In this document: positions 23,791-34,811 of the stretch, piece by piece
Layout: every line of letters starts with the position of its first letter
How positions within the stretch are numbered: the first letter of the stretch is position 1
Assembly (NCBI RefSeq): GCF_030247185.1
Contig: NC_080571.1
Location: 345,495,879-345,559,878, forward strand
Length of the DNA stretch: 64,000 nucleotides
Source of the DNA: Malaya genurostris
Lineage: Eukaryota; Arthropoda; Insecta; Diptera; Culicidae
Reading direction: 5' to 3'
The notes under the pieces: generated by a model
Databases searched by the model: none
The model's input: the letters and a program-made list of their open reading frames with translations, nothing else
What the model was told of the DNA's origin: nothing
Program-made: the position numbers and the translations under genes

Positions 23791-23950
23791 GTCGATTTAG
23801 GCGATATAACTGAAAATAAAATGATCTACCTACAAGATCAACTTTTTCAAATGATCATCCAAATGAATTCGACTTCATCACTTTTTGAAGCATTTCAAAT
23901 CGGATGGAAATTTGCAAATAATATTATAATGAATTTAAAATTTAACAGTG

Positions 23951-26602
23951 ATGTTAAATAATTATTTGAATATTTTAAATTGGAATGCTCGATCTTTGAA
24001 ATCGAGTGAAGATGAATTTTATAATTTTCTCAAAGTTCACAAAATTCATATTGCCATTGTGACAGAAACTTTTCTTAAACCAAATGTAAAATTGAAAAGT
24101 AATCCACATTATGTGGTTCATCGATTTGACAGGTTTACTGGAATTGGTGGTGGAGTTGCCATTTTTGTCCAACGGCAAATTAAACATCGAATTTTACCTT
24201 CTTTCAATACTAAAGTTATTGAAAGCTTGGGAATCGAAGTTGAAACCATTCATGGAATTTATTTCATCGCTGGAGCATATTTGCCATTCCAATGCACCGG
24301 CGAACAATTAAATTTCTTTAAAGGCGATTTGCAAAAACTTACAAGATATCGATCGAAATTTTTCGTAATAGGGGACTTAAATGCTAAGCATGTCCAGTGG
24401 AATTGTAGGCAAAATAACAGTAATGGTAAAATACTTCATAATCAACTCTCAGCTGGTTACTTCACAGTTCTTCATCCCAGTAATCCTACTTGTTTCTCTT
24501 CCGTGAAAAACCCGTCTACAATTGATCTGGTTCTAACAGATCAAAGTCACATTTGTAGTGAGCCGATTACTCATGCTGACTTTGACTCAGATCATCTTCC
24601 AGTAACATTCAGACTTTCCAACGAAGCTACAATTAATCCTATTAGTTCTATTTTCAACTATCATAGAGCTAATTGGTTGGATTACAGATCTCACATTGAA
24701 AATCATGTAGATCATGAAACTAATTTGGAAAATTCTGCGGACATCGACACAGCAATTGATAATTTGAATCATTATATTATCGAAGCTAGAAATCTTTCAG
24801 TTCCCAAAGCTCAAACTAAATTAAATTCTCCTATCATCGATGACAATCTTCAACTGCTCATTCGGTTGAAGAATGTTCGTCGACGACAATATCAACGTTC
24901 TCGTGATCCTGCTATGAAAAACATAGTTAAGGATTTACAAAAAGAAATTAAACATAGATTTACTCTTTTGCGAAATGAAAATTTCGCTAAAGAAGTTGAA
25001 CGAATTAAACCTTATTCTAAACCGTTCTGGAAACTTTCTAAGGTTCTTAAGAAACCTCAGAAACCGATTCCTGCTCTCAAGGAAGGAAATCAAATACTTC
25101 TTACAAATGGTGAAAAAGCTCAAAAACTTGCTCAGCAGTTCGAGAGTGTCCACAATTTTAATTTAAACGTTGTGAGTCCTATTGAAAATGAAGTCTCACT
25201 GAAATATGATCATATTTCAACCCAAGTGTTATCACACGATGACATTATTGAGACGAATTTTGATGAAATTAAATCAATTATTAGGAAACTCAAAAACATG
25301 AAGGCTCCTGGTAATGATGGAATTTTTAATATTCTTATTAAAAATCTTCCCGATGTTGCCTTGAGACTCCTGGTTAAAATTTTCAACAAGTGTTTTTCAT
25401 TAGCTTACTTCCCAAAAAGATGGAAAAACGCTAAAGTAATTCCTATCCTAAAACCTGATAAAAACCCAGCAGAAACATCAAGTTATCGCCCAATTAGCTT
25501 ACTTTCTTCTATCAGTAAACTTTTTGAAAAAATTATCTTGTTGAGAATGATGACTCATATAAATGAGAATTCAATTTTTTTACCAGAACAGTTTGGATTT
25601 CGTCATGAACATTCAACTACTCATCAACTTGTCAGAGTAACGAACATGATAAAAGCAAATAAATCTTCTGGGTTATCCACTGGAGTTGCTCTTCTAGACA
25701 TAGAAAAAGCATTCGACAGTGTTTGGCACAAAGGTTTAATAGCAAAAATGTCCGATTTCCAGTTTCCTATTTATTTGATCAAAATGATTCAAAATTATTT
25801 AACTGATCGTACTCTTCAGGTTAGCTATCAGAACTGTAAATCTGAATTGCTACCCGTACGAGCCGGTGTTCCGCAGGGTTCGAGTGTAGCTCCAATCTTG
25901 TATAATATTTTCACTTCTGATCTTCCAAATCTACCCGTTGGTTGTCAGAAATCGCTATTCTGTGACGACACAAGTCTGTTAGCCACAGGTAGAAATCTAA
26001 GAGTGATCTGCAGTCGCCTACAAAGATGTTTAAATATTATCAGTGATTATCTGTCAAAATGGAAAATTAAACCAAATGCAGCAAAAACGCAATTAATTAT
26101 CTTTCCTCACAAGCCAAGAGCTTCTTTTCTTAAACCAAACAATAATCACATTCTCAAATTGAATGGCTTGGAATTGACATGGTCTGATCAAGCTAAATAC
26201 TTAGGTTTAACGTATGACAAAAAACTCACTTTCAAGGATCACATTGAAGGAATCCAGGCAAAGTGTAATAAATATATTAAATGTTTATATCCTCTTATAA
26301 ACAGAAATTCTAAGCTCTGTCTAAAAAACAAATTGTTAATTTATAAACAAATTTTCAGACCAGCCATGCTTTATGCGGTACCAATTTGGTCAAGCTGTTG
26401 TTCCACCAGGAAGAAAACGCTTCAAAGGATTCAGAATAAAATTCTGAAAATGATTCTGAAGCGTCCTCCCTGGTTTAGTACAAATGAGTTACACAGACTC
26501 ACAAATATAGAACCATTAGATGTAATGTCACATAATATTATAAGCAAATTCCGACAAAAATCGATGCAATCTTCAATTGAATCGATTCGCTCTCTGTATT
26601 AG
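23951..26602 (+). CDS. Jockey-2 ORF2: endonuclease and reverse transcriptase
   Basis: 883 aa, uninterrupted, from the ATG at 23951. The N-terminal ~230 aa form an apurinic-type endonuclease (LNWNARSLKS, VTETFLKP, VIGDLNAKHVQWN, SDHLPVTF). Residues of about 470-740 form the RT (SYRPISLLSSISKLFEK, EQFGFRHEHSTTHQL, LLDIEKAFDSVWH, GVPQGSSVAPILYNI, and a catalytic FCDDTSLL). The catalytic box has Cys where FADD is usual. A thumb domain and LKMILKRPPW follow. The 2.7-kb length is normal for Jockey ORF2. The protein nicks the target DNA and copies the element RNA there. No frame damage is visible, so this ORF could be functional, although the 5'-truncated copy lacks its own promoter. Confidence 0.94.
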   Translation: MLNNYLNILNWNARSLKSSEDEFYNFLKVHKIHIAIVTETFLKPNVKLKSNPHYVVHRFDRFTGIGGGVAIFVQRQIKHRILPSFNTKVIESLGIEVETIHGIYFIAGAYLPFQCTGEQLNFFKGDLQKLTRYRSKFFVIGDLNAKHVQWNCRQNNSNGKILHNQLSAGYFTVLHPSNPTCFSSVKNPSTIDLVLTDQSHICSEPITHADFDSDHLPVTFRLSNEATINPISSIFNYHRANWLDYRSHIENHVDHETNLENSADIDTAIDNLNHYIIEARNLSVPKAQTKLNSPIIDDNLQLLIRLKNVRRRQYQRSRDPAMKNIVKDLQKEIKHRFTLLRNENFAKEVERIKPYSKPFWKLSKVLKKPQKPIPALKEGNQILLTNGEKAQKLAQQFESVHNFNLNVVSPIENEVSLKYDHISTQVLSHDDIIETNFDEIKSIIRKLKNMKAPGNDGIFNILIKNLPDVALRLLVKIFNKCFSLAYFPKRWKNAKVIPILKPDKNPAETSSYRPISLLSSISKLFEKIILLRMMTHINENSIFLPEQFGFRHEHSTTHQLVRVTNMIKANKSSGLSTGVALLDIEKAFDSVWHKGLIAKMSDFQFPIYLIKMIQNYLTDRTLQVSYQNCKSELLPVRAGVPQGSSVAPILYNIFTSDLPNLPVGCQKSLFCDDTSLLATGRNLRVICSRLQRCLNIISDYLSKWKIKPNAAKTQLIIFPHKPRASFLKPNNNHILKLNGLELTWSDQAKYLGLTYDKKLTFKDHIEGIQAKCNKYIKCLYPLINRNSKLCLKNKLLIYKQIFRPAMLYAVPIWSSCCSTRKKTLQRIQNKILKMILKRPPWFSTNELHRLTNIEPLDVMSHNIISKFRQKSMQSSIESIRSLY

Positions 26603-26835
26603 TTAGTAAGTTAGTATATAAGTTCCTTTTCCCCATTACACAATACAAGTAGGTTTAGAATTTTCCCTACACAAAAATCTCAGAATTGCGGAAGCAAATG
26701 ATGTCTTCATGGTAATAACCAAATCATATATATAACAGGGCTGAAAAGTCACCACTTGTGGCTGAACACCCAATTTAAATCTTAATAATTTAATTTTAAC
26801 TCATATACCAATAAATAGTTATTTAAAAAAAAAAA

Positions 26836-26850
26836 ATTGTTGCCTGTAGT
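26836..26850. repeat. right target-site duplication of Jockey-2
   Basis: ATTGTTGCCTGTAGT follows the poly(A) tail and is identical to 23018-23032. Confidence 0.9.
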
Positions 26851-26906
26851 CCTTTGCTGATCAGCGTGTTGAAATCCTTCTCGGATCTATGGCGCGTTTT
26901 ACCCAT
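26851..26906 (-). pseudogene. start of the antisense LINE ORF1
   Basis: On the minus strand a frame opens at the ATG at 26906 (MGKTRHRSEKDFNTLISKG). It reads directly into the target duplication (LQATI) and continues at 23017. The two pieces form one ORF1 split by Jockey-2. Confidence 0.7.
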
Positions 26907-27505
26907 AGCTTGGATAGGTCGACAGCTGCGAATAAAAGATAAAACAAAATCGAAATTAGTCGTAGTAGGTTATTCGTCTATCCACATCGAGTGCTAGATG
27001 ACGAATACCTGCCAAACAAAGCGGTTACAGGTTTTTATGCAAAAAGCTGGGGTCGCCTGGGCGGCTTTGTCGGCGAAACGACTTTCGGCTTTCGGCGAAA
27101 TGACCCGCTCCCCTTGAATACGATGAAAACAAGAACTTTCTTGAATGTGTGTATGCATATATCCTTATTGCGGAATTTAAAATAGTCCATTAATATTCGA
27201 AGAGCCCATTCTCGTAATAGAACAGCATCTATAAATTCTGTATACTGAAATACATAATACAAAAATTTATTCCATTTGAAGTTAAACAAAAAAATGAATT
27301 CCAAGTTCACCTTTTACCTTTTCGCCTTCTGATTTGGACCTTTCCCTTTCGCTGAAATTGCTGAAAACTAATTCGAAAGAAAATGTTAATATCCGTAATT
27401 TTTCTTTTAAATTGCTTACCAAAGTCTAACCCAACCCCGTACCCAGGATTTCGTTTCGGGAGGGGCCCAAAAATTAAAAAATAATGTTACTGAAGATTGC
27501 TGATG
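26907..27505. other. no gene seen; dispersed repeat fragment
   Basis: 27080-27115 ('ggcgaaacgactttcggc' and 'gaaatgacccgctcccc') matches the reverse complement of 47988-48040. Nothing else is supported. Confidence 0.5.
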
Positions 27506-27507
27506 TA

Positions 27508-28607
27508 CACACTTAAATTTTTTAGCTGAGTCTCGGCTAAAAAATACCGAGATTCGCACAGCCGAGTAATCAGCAATCATCTCGGCAAAAATAAAATTAC
27601 TGAGCGTCTCGGCACCCTCAAATTTGACAAACGTCAAATATTGCCGAAATCGTCAGCATAAAATTTACTGTTTGCTCAGTGAAATGTTCACTGAATATTC
27701 GGCAATCCAATAAAACGAAAAAATGAAAAAAATAAATTACCGAACCATCAGTAATTAAACATCTAGTCAATTAATTTTGTTTTTAATTTCTCAACATTAT
27801 AAGCACGCCATTCAGGATCAAAAATTCATTTTATTAACACTTAAAGGAGGCTTACAAATTTGTTGCCAGTTGTGCTTAAAGCCTCTGCCTGAAAACATGT
27901 AGCATAAAATAAGCGGCGTTTCCAGATGCGACCACCTTGAGTCGAGCTGGAAATATGAAAATAAAAATATATATTGATTTTTGACTTACAAAAATGTTCA
28001 ATATTTAATGATGCATATACGGTATTGTTCAAAAAATAAACTTACTTTGATCTATTGCATTATTCCATGCATTGGGTTATTTTTTCGCATATCCTCCAAA
28101 GTTCTGTCTCGAGGACGCTTTGAGCCCCGTGTTGGGTGCTTTTCCCTTATAATCGCGAGTGCTCTGATAAAGTCGCTTTTTATAAAGCGAAACATGTCAC
28201 TATATTTATTCAATATTTTTACTTGTAAGTGGTTCCACGCTTCTTCGAAGATTATCCATTTTTTCACTCGAGAATTTCATCAGAAAATAATCGCACAATG
28301 CGAAGCGAAACTGTAACGCGGCAATAAATGACAGCTGTCGTGCTGAATTTCGGCAACAGCTAGCGCATATTCCGAAATCTCGGCAAACGTCTCTGCTGAT
28401 GTCGGCATATCTGTTGTTTACTGATAAATTCAGCAAGCAATTATGCCAAATTTCGGCAAAGTGAAGCATTTTACCGAAATATCAGTGAATGCATTTAACG
28501 AAGTTCAGAAACATGCGTATTGATTACTGAGCAATCAGCAAATTTACGTGTTGCTGATCAGTTTCGGCATTTTATTATGCCGAGCTCAAGAAATGGTTTT
28601 AAGTGTG
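27508..28607. mobile_element. 1.1-kb MITE with CACACTTAAA termini
   Basis: Left end CACACTTAAATTTTTTAGC; right end '...aatggttttaagtgtg', an inverted match over the outer ~20 bases. TA flanks both ends (27506-27507 and 28608-28609). Both arms are rich in short motifs such as 'ctcggcaa', 'actgag' and 'tgctgat' in mirrored orientation. No transposase frame is present. Confidence 0.7.
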
Positions 28608-28609
28608 TA

Positions 28610-31600
28610 CCTAATTCTCGGTGTGCCTTTTACGGGCGTTTTTAACAGACATTTGAAACTTTTCCACTAGAACTCTTATTGTATTACATTTCTTAACGTT
28701 TACTGTCTTGTTATTTCTGTAACACCTGTCTGAGACCTTCTAAATAATTATATACCTGTTTTTGATTTCGGTAGGGGCCTAGCTGGATATTTCGCAGTTG
28801 ATTCATCAATGGATGAGCAATATGAAAAACTTGAAAACGTAAATAAACAAACTTGATTTGCACCGTAGCAACTAGCTTGTAGCGTTACCAGAAATGTCAC
28901 AATGAAACAGAGGTAAGGTGTTCATTCGATGAACCAGACCATCCGTTTGTATGGGACGAAGTAGTATTGTTTGTATTTGGTCCGGGTACGGCATGGCCTA
29001 GTGTGAATAGTGCTTATAGTGCAGTTCAAATGATATACAAAGCACAGGTGCTTACAGTAGTACAGAGGTTATCCTACGCATGTATCGATTAGACGCAGTA
29101 GCAAATACAAATTATAATACGGAATGCTCTGATGAATTTTCGTGGACACGATTTGTACGATGCGGTACACTGTCAAAGGTACGTTATCAGAGTGACAATG
29201 TACTTTGATGAAATATCAATGAAATTGGAATCACTGGAAATCGGAATACAACATAACCATGGATACGATTTGTTATTGTTGTGGATACTGTTTACTTACC
29301 GTTTCAACATGAGTGCCTGATTTTACATCCGATGTTCTCATCATTGAAAATTAACTGTAAGTATTTATAAAAACATATTTTATGTCTATGATACTAATCA
29401 AATTTTCTTCATAGTTTTACTAAATCAAACAGGTTCCAGTTTGGCAACCTTTGGGATCTTACCAAAAGAAAGAGAAGATTTACTTTTCAAGAAAACAACA
29501 AAAAATAAAATTTACCGTATCTCCGAAAATATTCTACCTAATGACTCCACAATATTCTAAATATTGTTCAAATATATTCATAAAAGGGATAAAATACAAT
29601 AATTTTTTAACGGTTTTTCGACAATATATTTGATGGAAATTGTAGTGTCATCTGAAAACAAATTCGAAAGATAAAAGTGAATATTTATTCATTCGTTGCA
29701 AATTCTCCTTTGATTTTTTAAGAACTTCCTTAGGATCTCCGTCCAATTCCGTGAGGTTTCACTATCATCATTACAACAAGTACTGGCATCAACGCTTCGT
29801 GGAACAATTTCTTGATCTCTAATGCTTATGACAGACATGTGGTATCGGTATCACTGTACACCATGAAATCACATGTCTGTCACCCTGATTCACGGTGGTA
29901 TCACGCGAGCATCATGATACAACGGTGATTTCCGTACTACGGTCATTTATCGTTGTACTGTGCAAAATCACATCACTGTTTACTGCTACCAGCGCCATTG
30001 CCGAGAGATGGTGAACTCATGAAACAATATCTCCTTCTTCTGAGTATCAAATAATAAACCATCTTTGTTTCATTTTGAAAAAAAAATTAAAATGCCAACT
30101 AGCAGCATAAAACTTATATACTTTGTAGCATATTTTCAAAAAGCAGTCAAACCAAGAAATATTCATAAATTTGGTGTTTGAAGTTTTGAGATGAAAAATA
30201 AGGAAAACAATTTATTCATATTTGTACAGAAAATATTGAGTAATTGTTTTCTATTCAATAACAAGTAAATTTATTGTTGGAATGGATTTCAAAGCATAAT
30301 GATTCATATTATGATTGCACACGTGGTAATAATAAACGATAAATATCCAATACAATTGTGTAATCATCTTGTTTATTGATGACCTATCGAAATTCCATTT
30401 ATAACATTGGTCTCCTATATTCACTTCTGGAAACTCTAAATCTTCTTATTACTTCGTCTTGTGTCATCGGGTTGAATGCCGTTGGATGGAAAGTAAACTT
30501 GTTTTTAAATTGTATAGAAAGAGTCTTATTTTGGGTATGATTAGAGAGAACAACGAATCATGTCTTTCAGTGTGAGTAAATTGAAGCAGAACATGTACCA
30601 AAATACATATTCAATTTAAGAAATACTTGTAATAGTTTTCAGTGTTACTTCATAAATATAGCATAACAACTTTAAACTACTTAAAATCCTAATAAAACCA
30701 TTATGAGATTATATTTCAGTCTAGTAGACCATTTTTAAATCAGATTTGTGGAGTAAAGTGAAGCATCAAACCTATGTCAAATATATTTCTGAATGATTTA
30801 AAATTCAAGAAGGTTTTAAATTCAGCTTTATGATGAACATAATCCTTTTCATGAAAATTTCGTGATGAATAAACTGTTACGTTGAAAGAATTTTTCTTAA
30901 ATATGTGTGTCCCATGCCGTTTCTGATGGTTACATACTAATAATATCTTAGATTTATTCACTATTTTGAGACTCAATGTAAATAGTTTAAGCGCTTTTAT
31001 TTTTATCGTGAATATGCGGGTGAAAAAGGAAAATTTATGCGGATTTGGCAAAAGTCGGCAAGATTTACAAACAAAATTAGGTGATTCATCACCTTTTTGG
31101 TAGAAATCTGGGTCGTTGCATAAAAAATAGTTCTCGTGTTCCGAAAATTAGTTTTAATAGCCTTTCATATTTCCTCCATTTTATATTTATTTTTTTTTTA
31201 TCAGTGAATGTTACGGTAGAACATCAAAATTATGAACATCAAATTTTCCTTAATGCTAATTACATTTGAACAATGAAGGAAAAAATCCTGTATCCCAGAA
31301 CAAACGTGTCAAAAATGTACCTTAAAACCATAAAATTTGATATGAGTGATACTATCATCAAATGAACACTAACACACAAATAGTTTAATAGCTAAGAGAG
31401 ACATTGATTATATCTGTCATAAATTAGTTGCTAGTAATACACTTCAAACCGCAAAAGTTTTGGGTTTCTATATTATCGATCATCGGAGCTGGGAAATTAA
31501 GCTAAATTTTGAGTTGTTTCGTTTCACAGTACGTTTATTCTGTGCGCAAAACATGTCTGTCACCTCATCGTTGAACGCGTACAACGTTGTACAGAAATCA

Positions 31601-33077
31601 TTGTACGGAAATCGCATGTCTGTCAGCGGTATAACGTGTTGACGTCCTGCGTCAGATCGGCTGAAACTGTCGATTCGCACCTTTGTGTACTACTTTCTGC
31701 TAAGATTCTGTGCGTTGCTGTAGACCTTGTTTAGCTGGGCTTCCAGCTAAGCTGCTTTCATTTAGAGGTGTTATGTTCCAACATTTCCGGCACTCAATTG
31801 ACTCCGTCTACAATACGAACCATACGGATCAATATATCGGGAGCTGAATTATCATTCATGTCGATAATCTCACATTTAAATTACTAACCAAGGCCATGAT
31901 GAAGCGATCAGCAGTTGAATTTTTTAACAGCAACGGTAAACATAAACATGCTTGTTGTTCGTCGTAGCAACGAACTTGAATCGTTGCCCGAAAAGATATT
32001 TTTCAACAGTCCATAACTGTCATTATGAAACAGAGGAATGGGCTCAGCAAACTTGTTCGATTGGTGAACCAAACAATGGTGATACGTTTGTATGGGACTT
32101 AGAGCAAATTCAGCAGATAGAAGTTTTATATGGAAGATCTATAATAGAACAGAAACTGGAACAAACGTATCCCCAGCAAGCCGTTCTAGTTTTATTTATT
32201 CAACCAGTTTTTCTGTCAAATTTAAAACTGGTCTACGATGCCGTTCTATTTTTTGTATATTTGAAACACGAGTAAAACACTGCTGGGGCTGCTAGTTTTT
32301 CTTGTTATAAAATTCAGATTTAAATTTTGTAACTGACATAAATTATGCATCTAGAACTAGAACACTCCTGAACATGCCCTTAGGGGTATTTTTATTTGTA
32401 TTTGGCAGTAGTATCCACAGTAATGGTCATGGCTTGCTATGAACCGATATACCAAGCCTTGTGTTCACACGGAAATAAACCAAATATCACATCACACCGA
32501 AATCCGTATGAAAACACATTCTTTCCTAAATTTGTAGATTCGCATTTTTCAAAATCTTGCAAAAGAGCTAAGCAAACACGAAATAAATCGATAATTTGTA
32601 CATGCATGGAACATGTTGTATAAGTATCGACAAAGGAAATATGTGTTTACTTTTACGCTCTAAAACATGAACAACAACTTATTCGTAGCTGAAAATCAAA
32701 CTACTTGACACTTGTTGCGAACAAAATGGTTCAGCAAGTGCATGAACAACACATTCAGTCACAATATTTTGTTCCAGTTTCTCTCATCTGCATCCGCGGG
32801 CAAACGACTACAAACTACCCCCTTTATAATGGATAAAACTTGTTTGCAAACAAAGCACCGCTTCCGCCTTCGTTTCTCTCTGAGCACAACAACGAAAAAA
32901 AAATTAAATAGTGCGAGCATAGCTGCATGAAAAGAAAGCACTTAATTTCTCCACCGGCATAAGCACATCATATAACAAGTAATTGATAGCTCAAAACCAA
33001 AGAGTAAACACTCCTTCTTGTACCAACCGCTCGTATCCGCGAAACCCACGAGCTTAAACTAGACCTCTCGGGACCCA
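28610..33077. other. 4.5 kb AT-rich intergenic region
   Basis: No supported gene. Weak internal similarity exists between about 28860-28970 and 31950-32100 ('aatgaaacagagg', then 'gatgaacca' or 'ggtgaacca', then 'gtttgtatggga'), suggesting two decayed copies of one repeat. A possible very short MITE of about 118 bp with CCCCAGCA ends lies at 32170-32287. Confidence 0.45.
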
Positions 33078-33088
33078 TTATCTTATCG
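33078..33088 (-). promoter_or_regulatory. GATA-type site upstream of lipocalin B
   Basis: CGATAAGATAA on the minus strand, a strong match to the GATA-factor consensus, about 290 bp upstream of the TATA box. GATA factors drive many fat-body genes in insects; use here is inference. Confidence 0.35.
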
Positions 33089-33367
33089 TCGATCAGCAGT
33101 AAAATGGTGCGCCTCGAAGTCACGATGGATCTTCTGCAATCATGACGCATCTTCCGGTCCGGTTCGACTACACACAATCCTCGCTTTACGATCGGCTCGA
33201 TCGGCTAATGTTCGTCGACCATTCCCGGATGGATGGATGGATGGAACACTAAACGATCACTGGTAAACATTATTCTTCCATGAAGCACACACCCGTCGAA
33301 CGATAATCGGGTTGATTGAAATTACCGCTAGGCGTGTTGTACAGAATTTCACCTTTCTCCGTTTAGC

Positions 33368-33375
33368 TATAAAAG
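33368..33375 (+). promoter_or_regulatory. TATA box of lipocalin B
   Basis: TATAAAAG, 94 bp upstream of the ATG at 33462, placing the transcript start near 33400. Confidence 0.7.
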
Positions 33376-33461
33376 TGGAGCTTGGTGACGTTGGTCTAGC
33401 TATTTGTAGTCTATTGTCGTGACACTTCGGTTCAGCGGTTTCGGTTTCAGTTTCGATCAGG

Positions 33462-34336
33462 ATGATCAGTCGCAAGTGGACAGTGCCAGTGGGGTTACTA
33501 GTATTCGTCGTAGTGAATTATGTGAAGTGCCAGATTCCTGGACTGGGAGGCTGTCCGGATTACAGTCCGATGAGCAGGTTCAATCGCACCCGATTCCTGG
33601 GAACTTGGTACGAAGTGGAGCGCTACTTTACGGTTAGTGAAGTTGCCGCCAAATGTGTTTCGGCAACCTATGAACGGATGCCCGATGGCAGGATTCACGT
33701 TAGGAATGCGTTGACCAACCGATTGTGAGTGAAGACGTTGACGATTCAGGGCATCATTCAATATTCATCATAAATTATTTATTACGTACTATCTAGTAAC
33801 AATGTCGAGAGGATAATTTCCGGAGTGATGGAACCCCCGGGTAAAAAAAAGAATGGCAAATATACAATCCAATACTCGTCGTTCCCGTATAACTACAACG
33901 CGTCCTACATGGTTCTGGACACCGACTACGACAGCTTCGCCGTGGTGTATTCTTGCAGCAACATCGGTCCCGTGGGTCATACCGGTAAAGTTATTGATCA
34001 CATAGAAACAACTAAACATAATCCAATTCATGATTTAATTCGGCAATAGTTTCGGCCTGGCTGCTAGCTCGCGAGCGTCTCCCACCTGGTCCAATCATGC
34101 AGCGTGCCTATGGAATCTTGGACAAGTACCGCATCAATCGCACCTTCTTCGTAAAAACCATCCAGGATAGCTGCGTCATCCGTGCACCACCGGAACCGGC
34201 TATTGACCCAACGGAACCATCCACACTGACGCGGCACAGCCCGCAAATCAACACCGAGGAGGACCTGATTCAGCTAAGGAATGATATCTTCGCAGGACCT
34301 GACCCTGAGAAACAGGTTCAACCCGACGAAGAATAA
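33462..34336 (+). CDS. secreted lipocalin B (apolipoprotein D-like), 3 exons
   Basis: Join of 33462-33724, 33797-33984 and 34050-34336: 738 nt, 245 aa. The signal peptide ends VVNYVKCQ before IPGLGGC. GxW is in FLGTWYEVERYF, followed by KCVSATYE, then TDYDSFAVVYSC, and the Arg motif is SAWLLARER. The acidic C-terminal tail (about 30 aa, ending QPDEE) differs from the lysine-containing end of lipocalin A. Introns are 72 and 65 nt with GT/AG ends, in the same phases as in A, and both genes share the 188-nt middle exon. It is clearly a duplicate of A in the opposite orientation. It carries its own TATA box and poly(A) signal. Its ligand is unknown. Confidence 0.94.
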
Positions 34337-34365
34337 AATAATGTATCGAGCGGTGAAGATGGGAA

Positions 34366-34371
34366 AATAAA
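34366..34371 (+). terminator. poly(A) signal of lipocalin B
   Basis: AATAAA, 30 bp after the stop codon. Another AATAAA overlaps the stop itself. Confidence 0.6.
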
Positions 34372-34442
34372 CTCTAGTTTTTTATGACAGGTTTTTTACT
34401 TAAAAATGTTTATTCCGGCACATTTGTCCAGTGAATTAAGGA

Positions 34443-34684
34443 CTATTCACACATTTCAGTTCCGTGAAAGTGCCTTCAGTGCGCCGTCAGTGTTCTTTTC
34501 TTGTCGGAACCCTTCTGTTCTGTTTCCGTGCTGTTTCCGTTCCGGCACAGCAAATGCAGTGACATACCGACTTCAGTGAAAATAAAAAAAATATCGGTGA
34601 CGACGAATTTGTGTTTGCCGGACGGACGCTACACTGACGACGAGCTGCACTGAAACGATACGGTGCCGGATAGGTGTGAATGCA
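34443..34684. mobile_element. possible short MITE just downstream of lipocalin B
   Basis: The ends ATTCACAC and GTGTGAAT are inverted. Inside them 'gtgccttcagtgc' on the left faces 'ggtgccggatagg' on the right. The stretch is more GC-rich than its surroundings. No target duplication is clear. Confidence 0.35.
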
Positions 34685-34811
34685 CACATAGAAAACGAAT
34701 GAAATAATATCAGTATCCGTGCACGGTGTCGTGCCGGCACTGAACCGGAACAGCCAACCATCAGTAATTTAGATTTGCAAATTACACTACTTGTAAATTT
34801 CTTAATTACTA

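Larger units (their letters stand above)
23033..26835 (+). mobile_element. Jockey-clade LINE (Jockey-2), 5'-truncated, recent
   Basis: It has a truncated ORF1, a 160-bp spacer, a complete ORF2, a short 3' UTR and a poly(A) tail (26825-26835). Perfect 15-bp duplications flank it. Truncation at the 5' end with a tail and a variable-length duplication is the signature of target-primed reverse transcription. It landed in the ORF1 of an antisense LINE. Confidence 0.93.

Noticed and set aside
32170..32287. A 118-bp MITE with CCCCAGCA ends
   Set aside because: The inverted match is only 8 bases and no target duplication or second copy is seen, so it is mentioned only within the intergenic entry.
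28610..33077. A host gene in the 4.5-kb gap before lipocalin B
   Set aside because: Open frames are short, AT-rich, without family motifs or plausible splice-linked partners.
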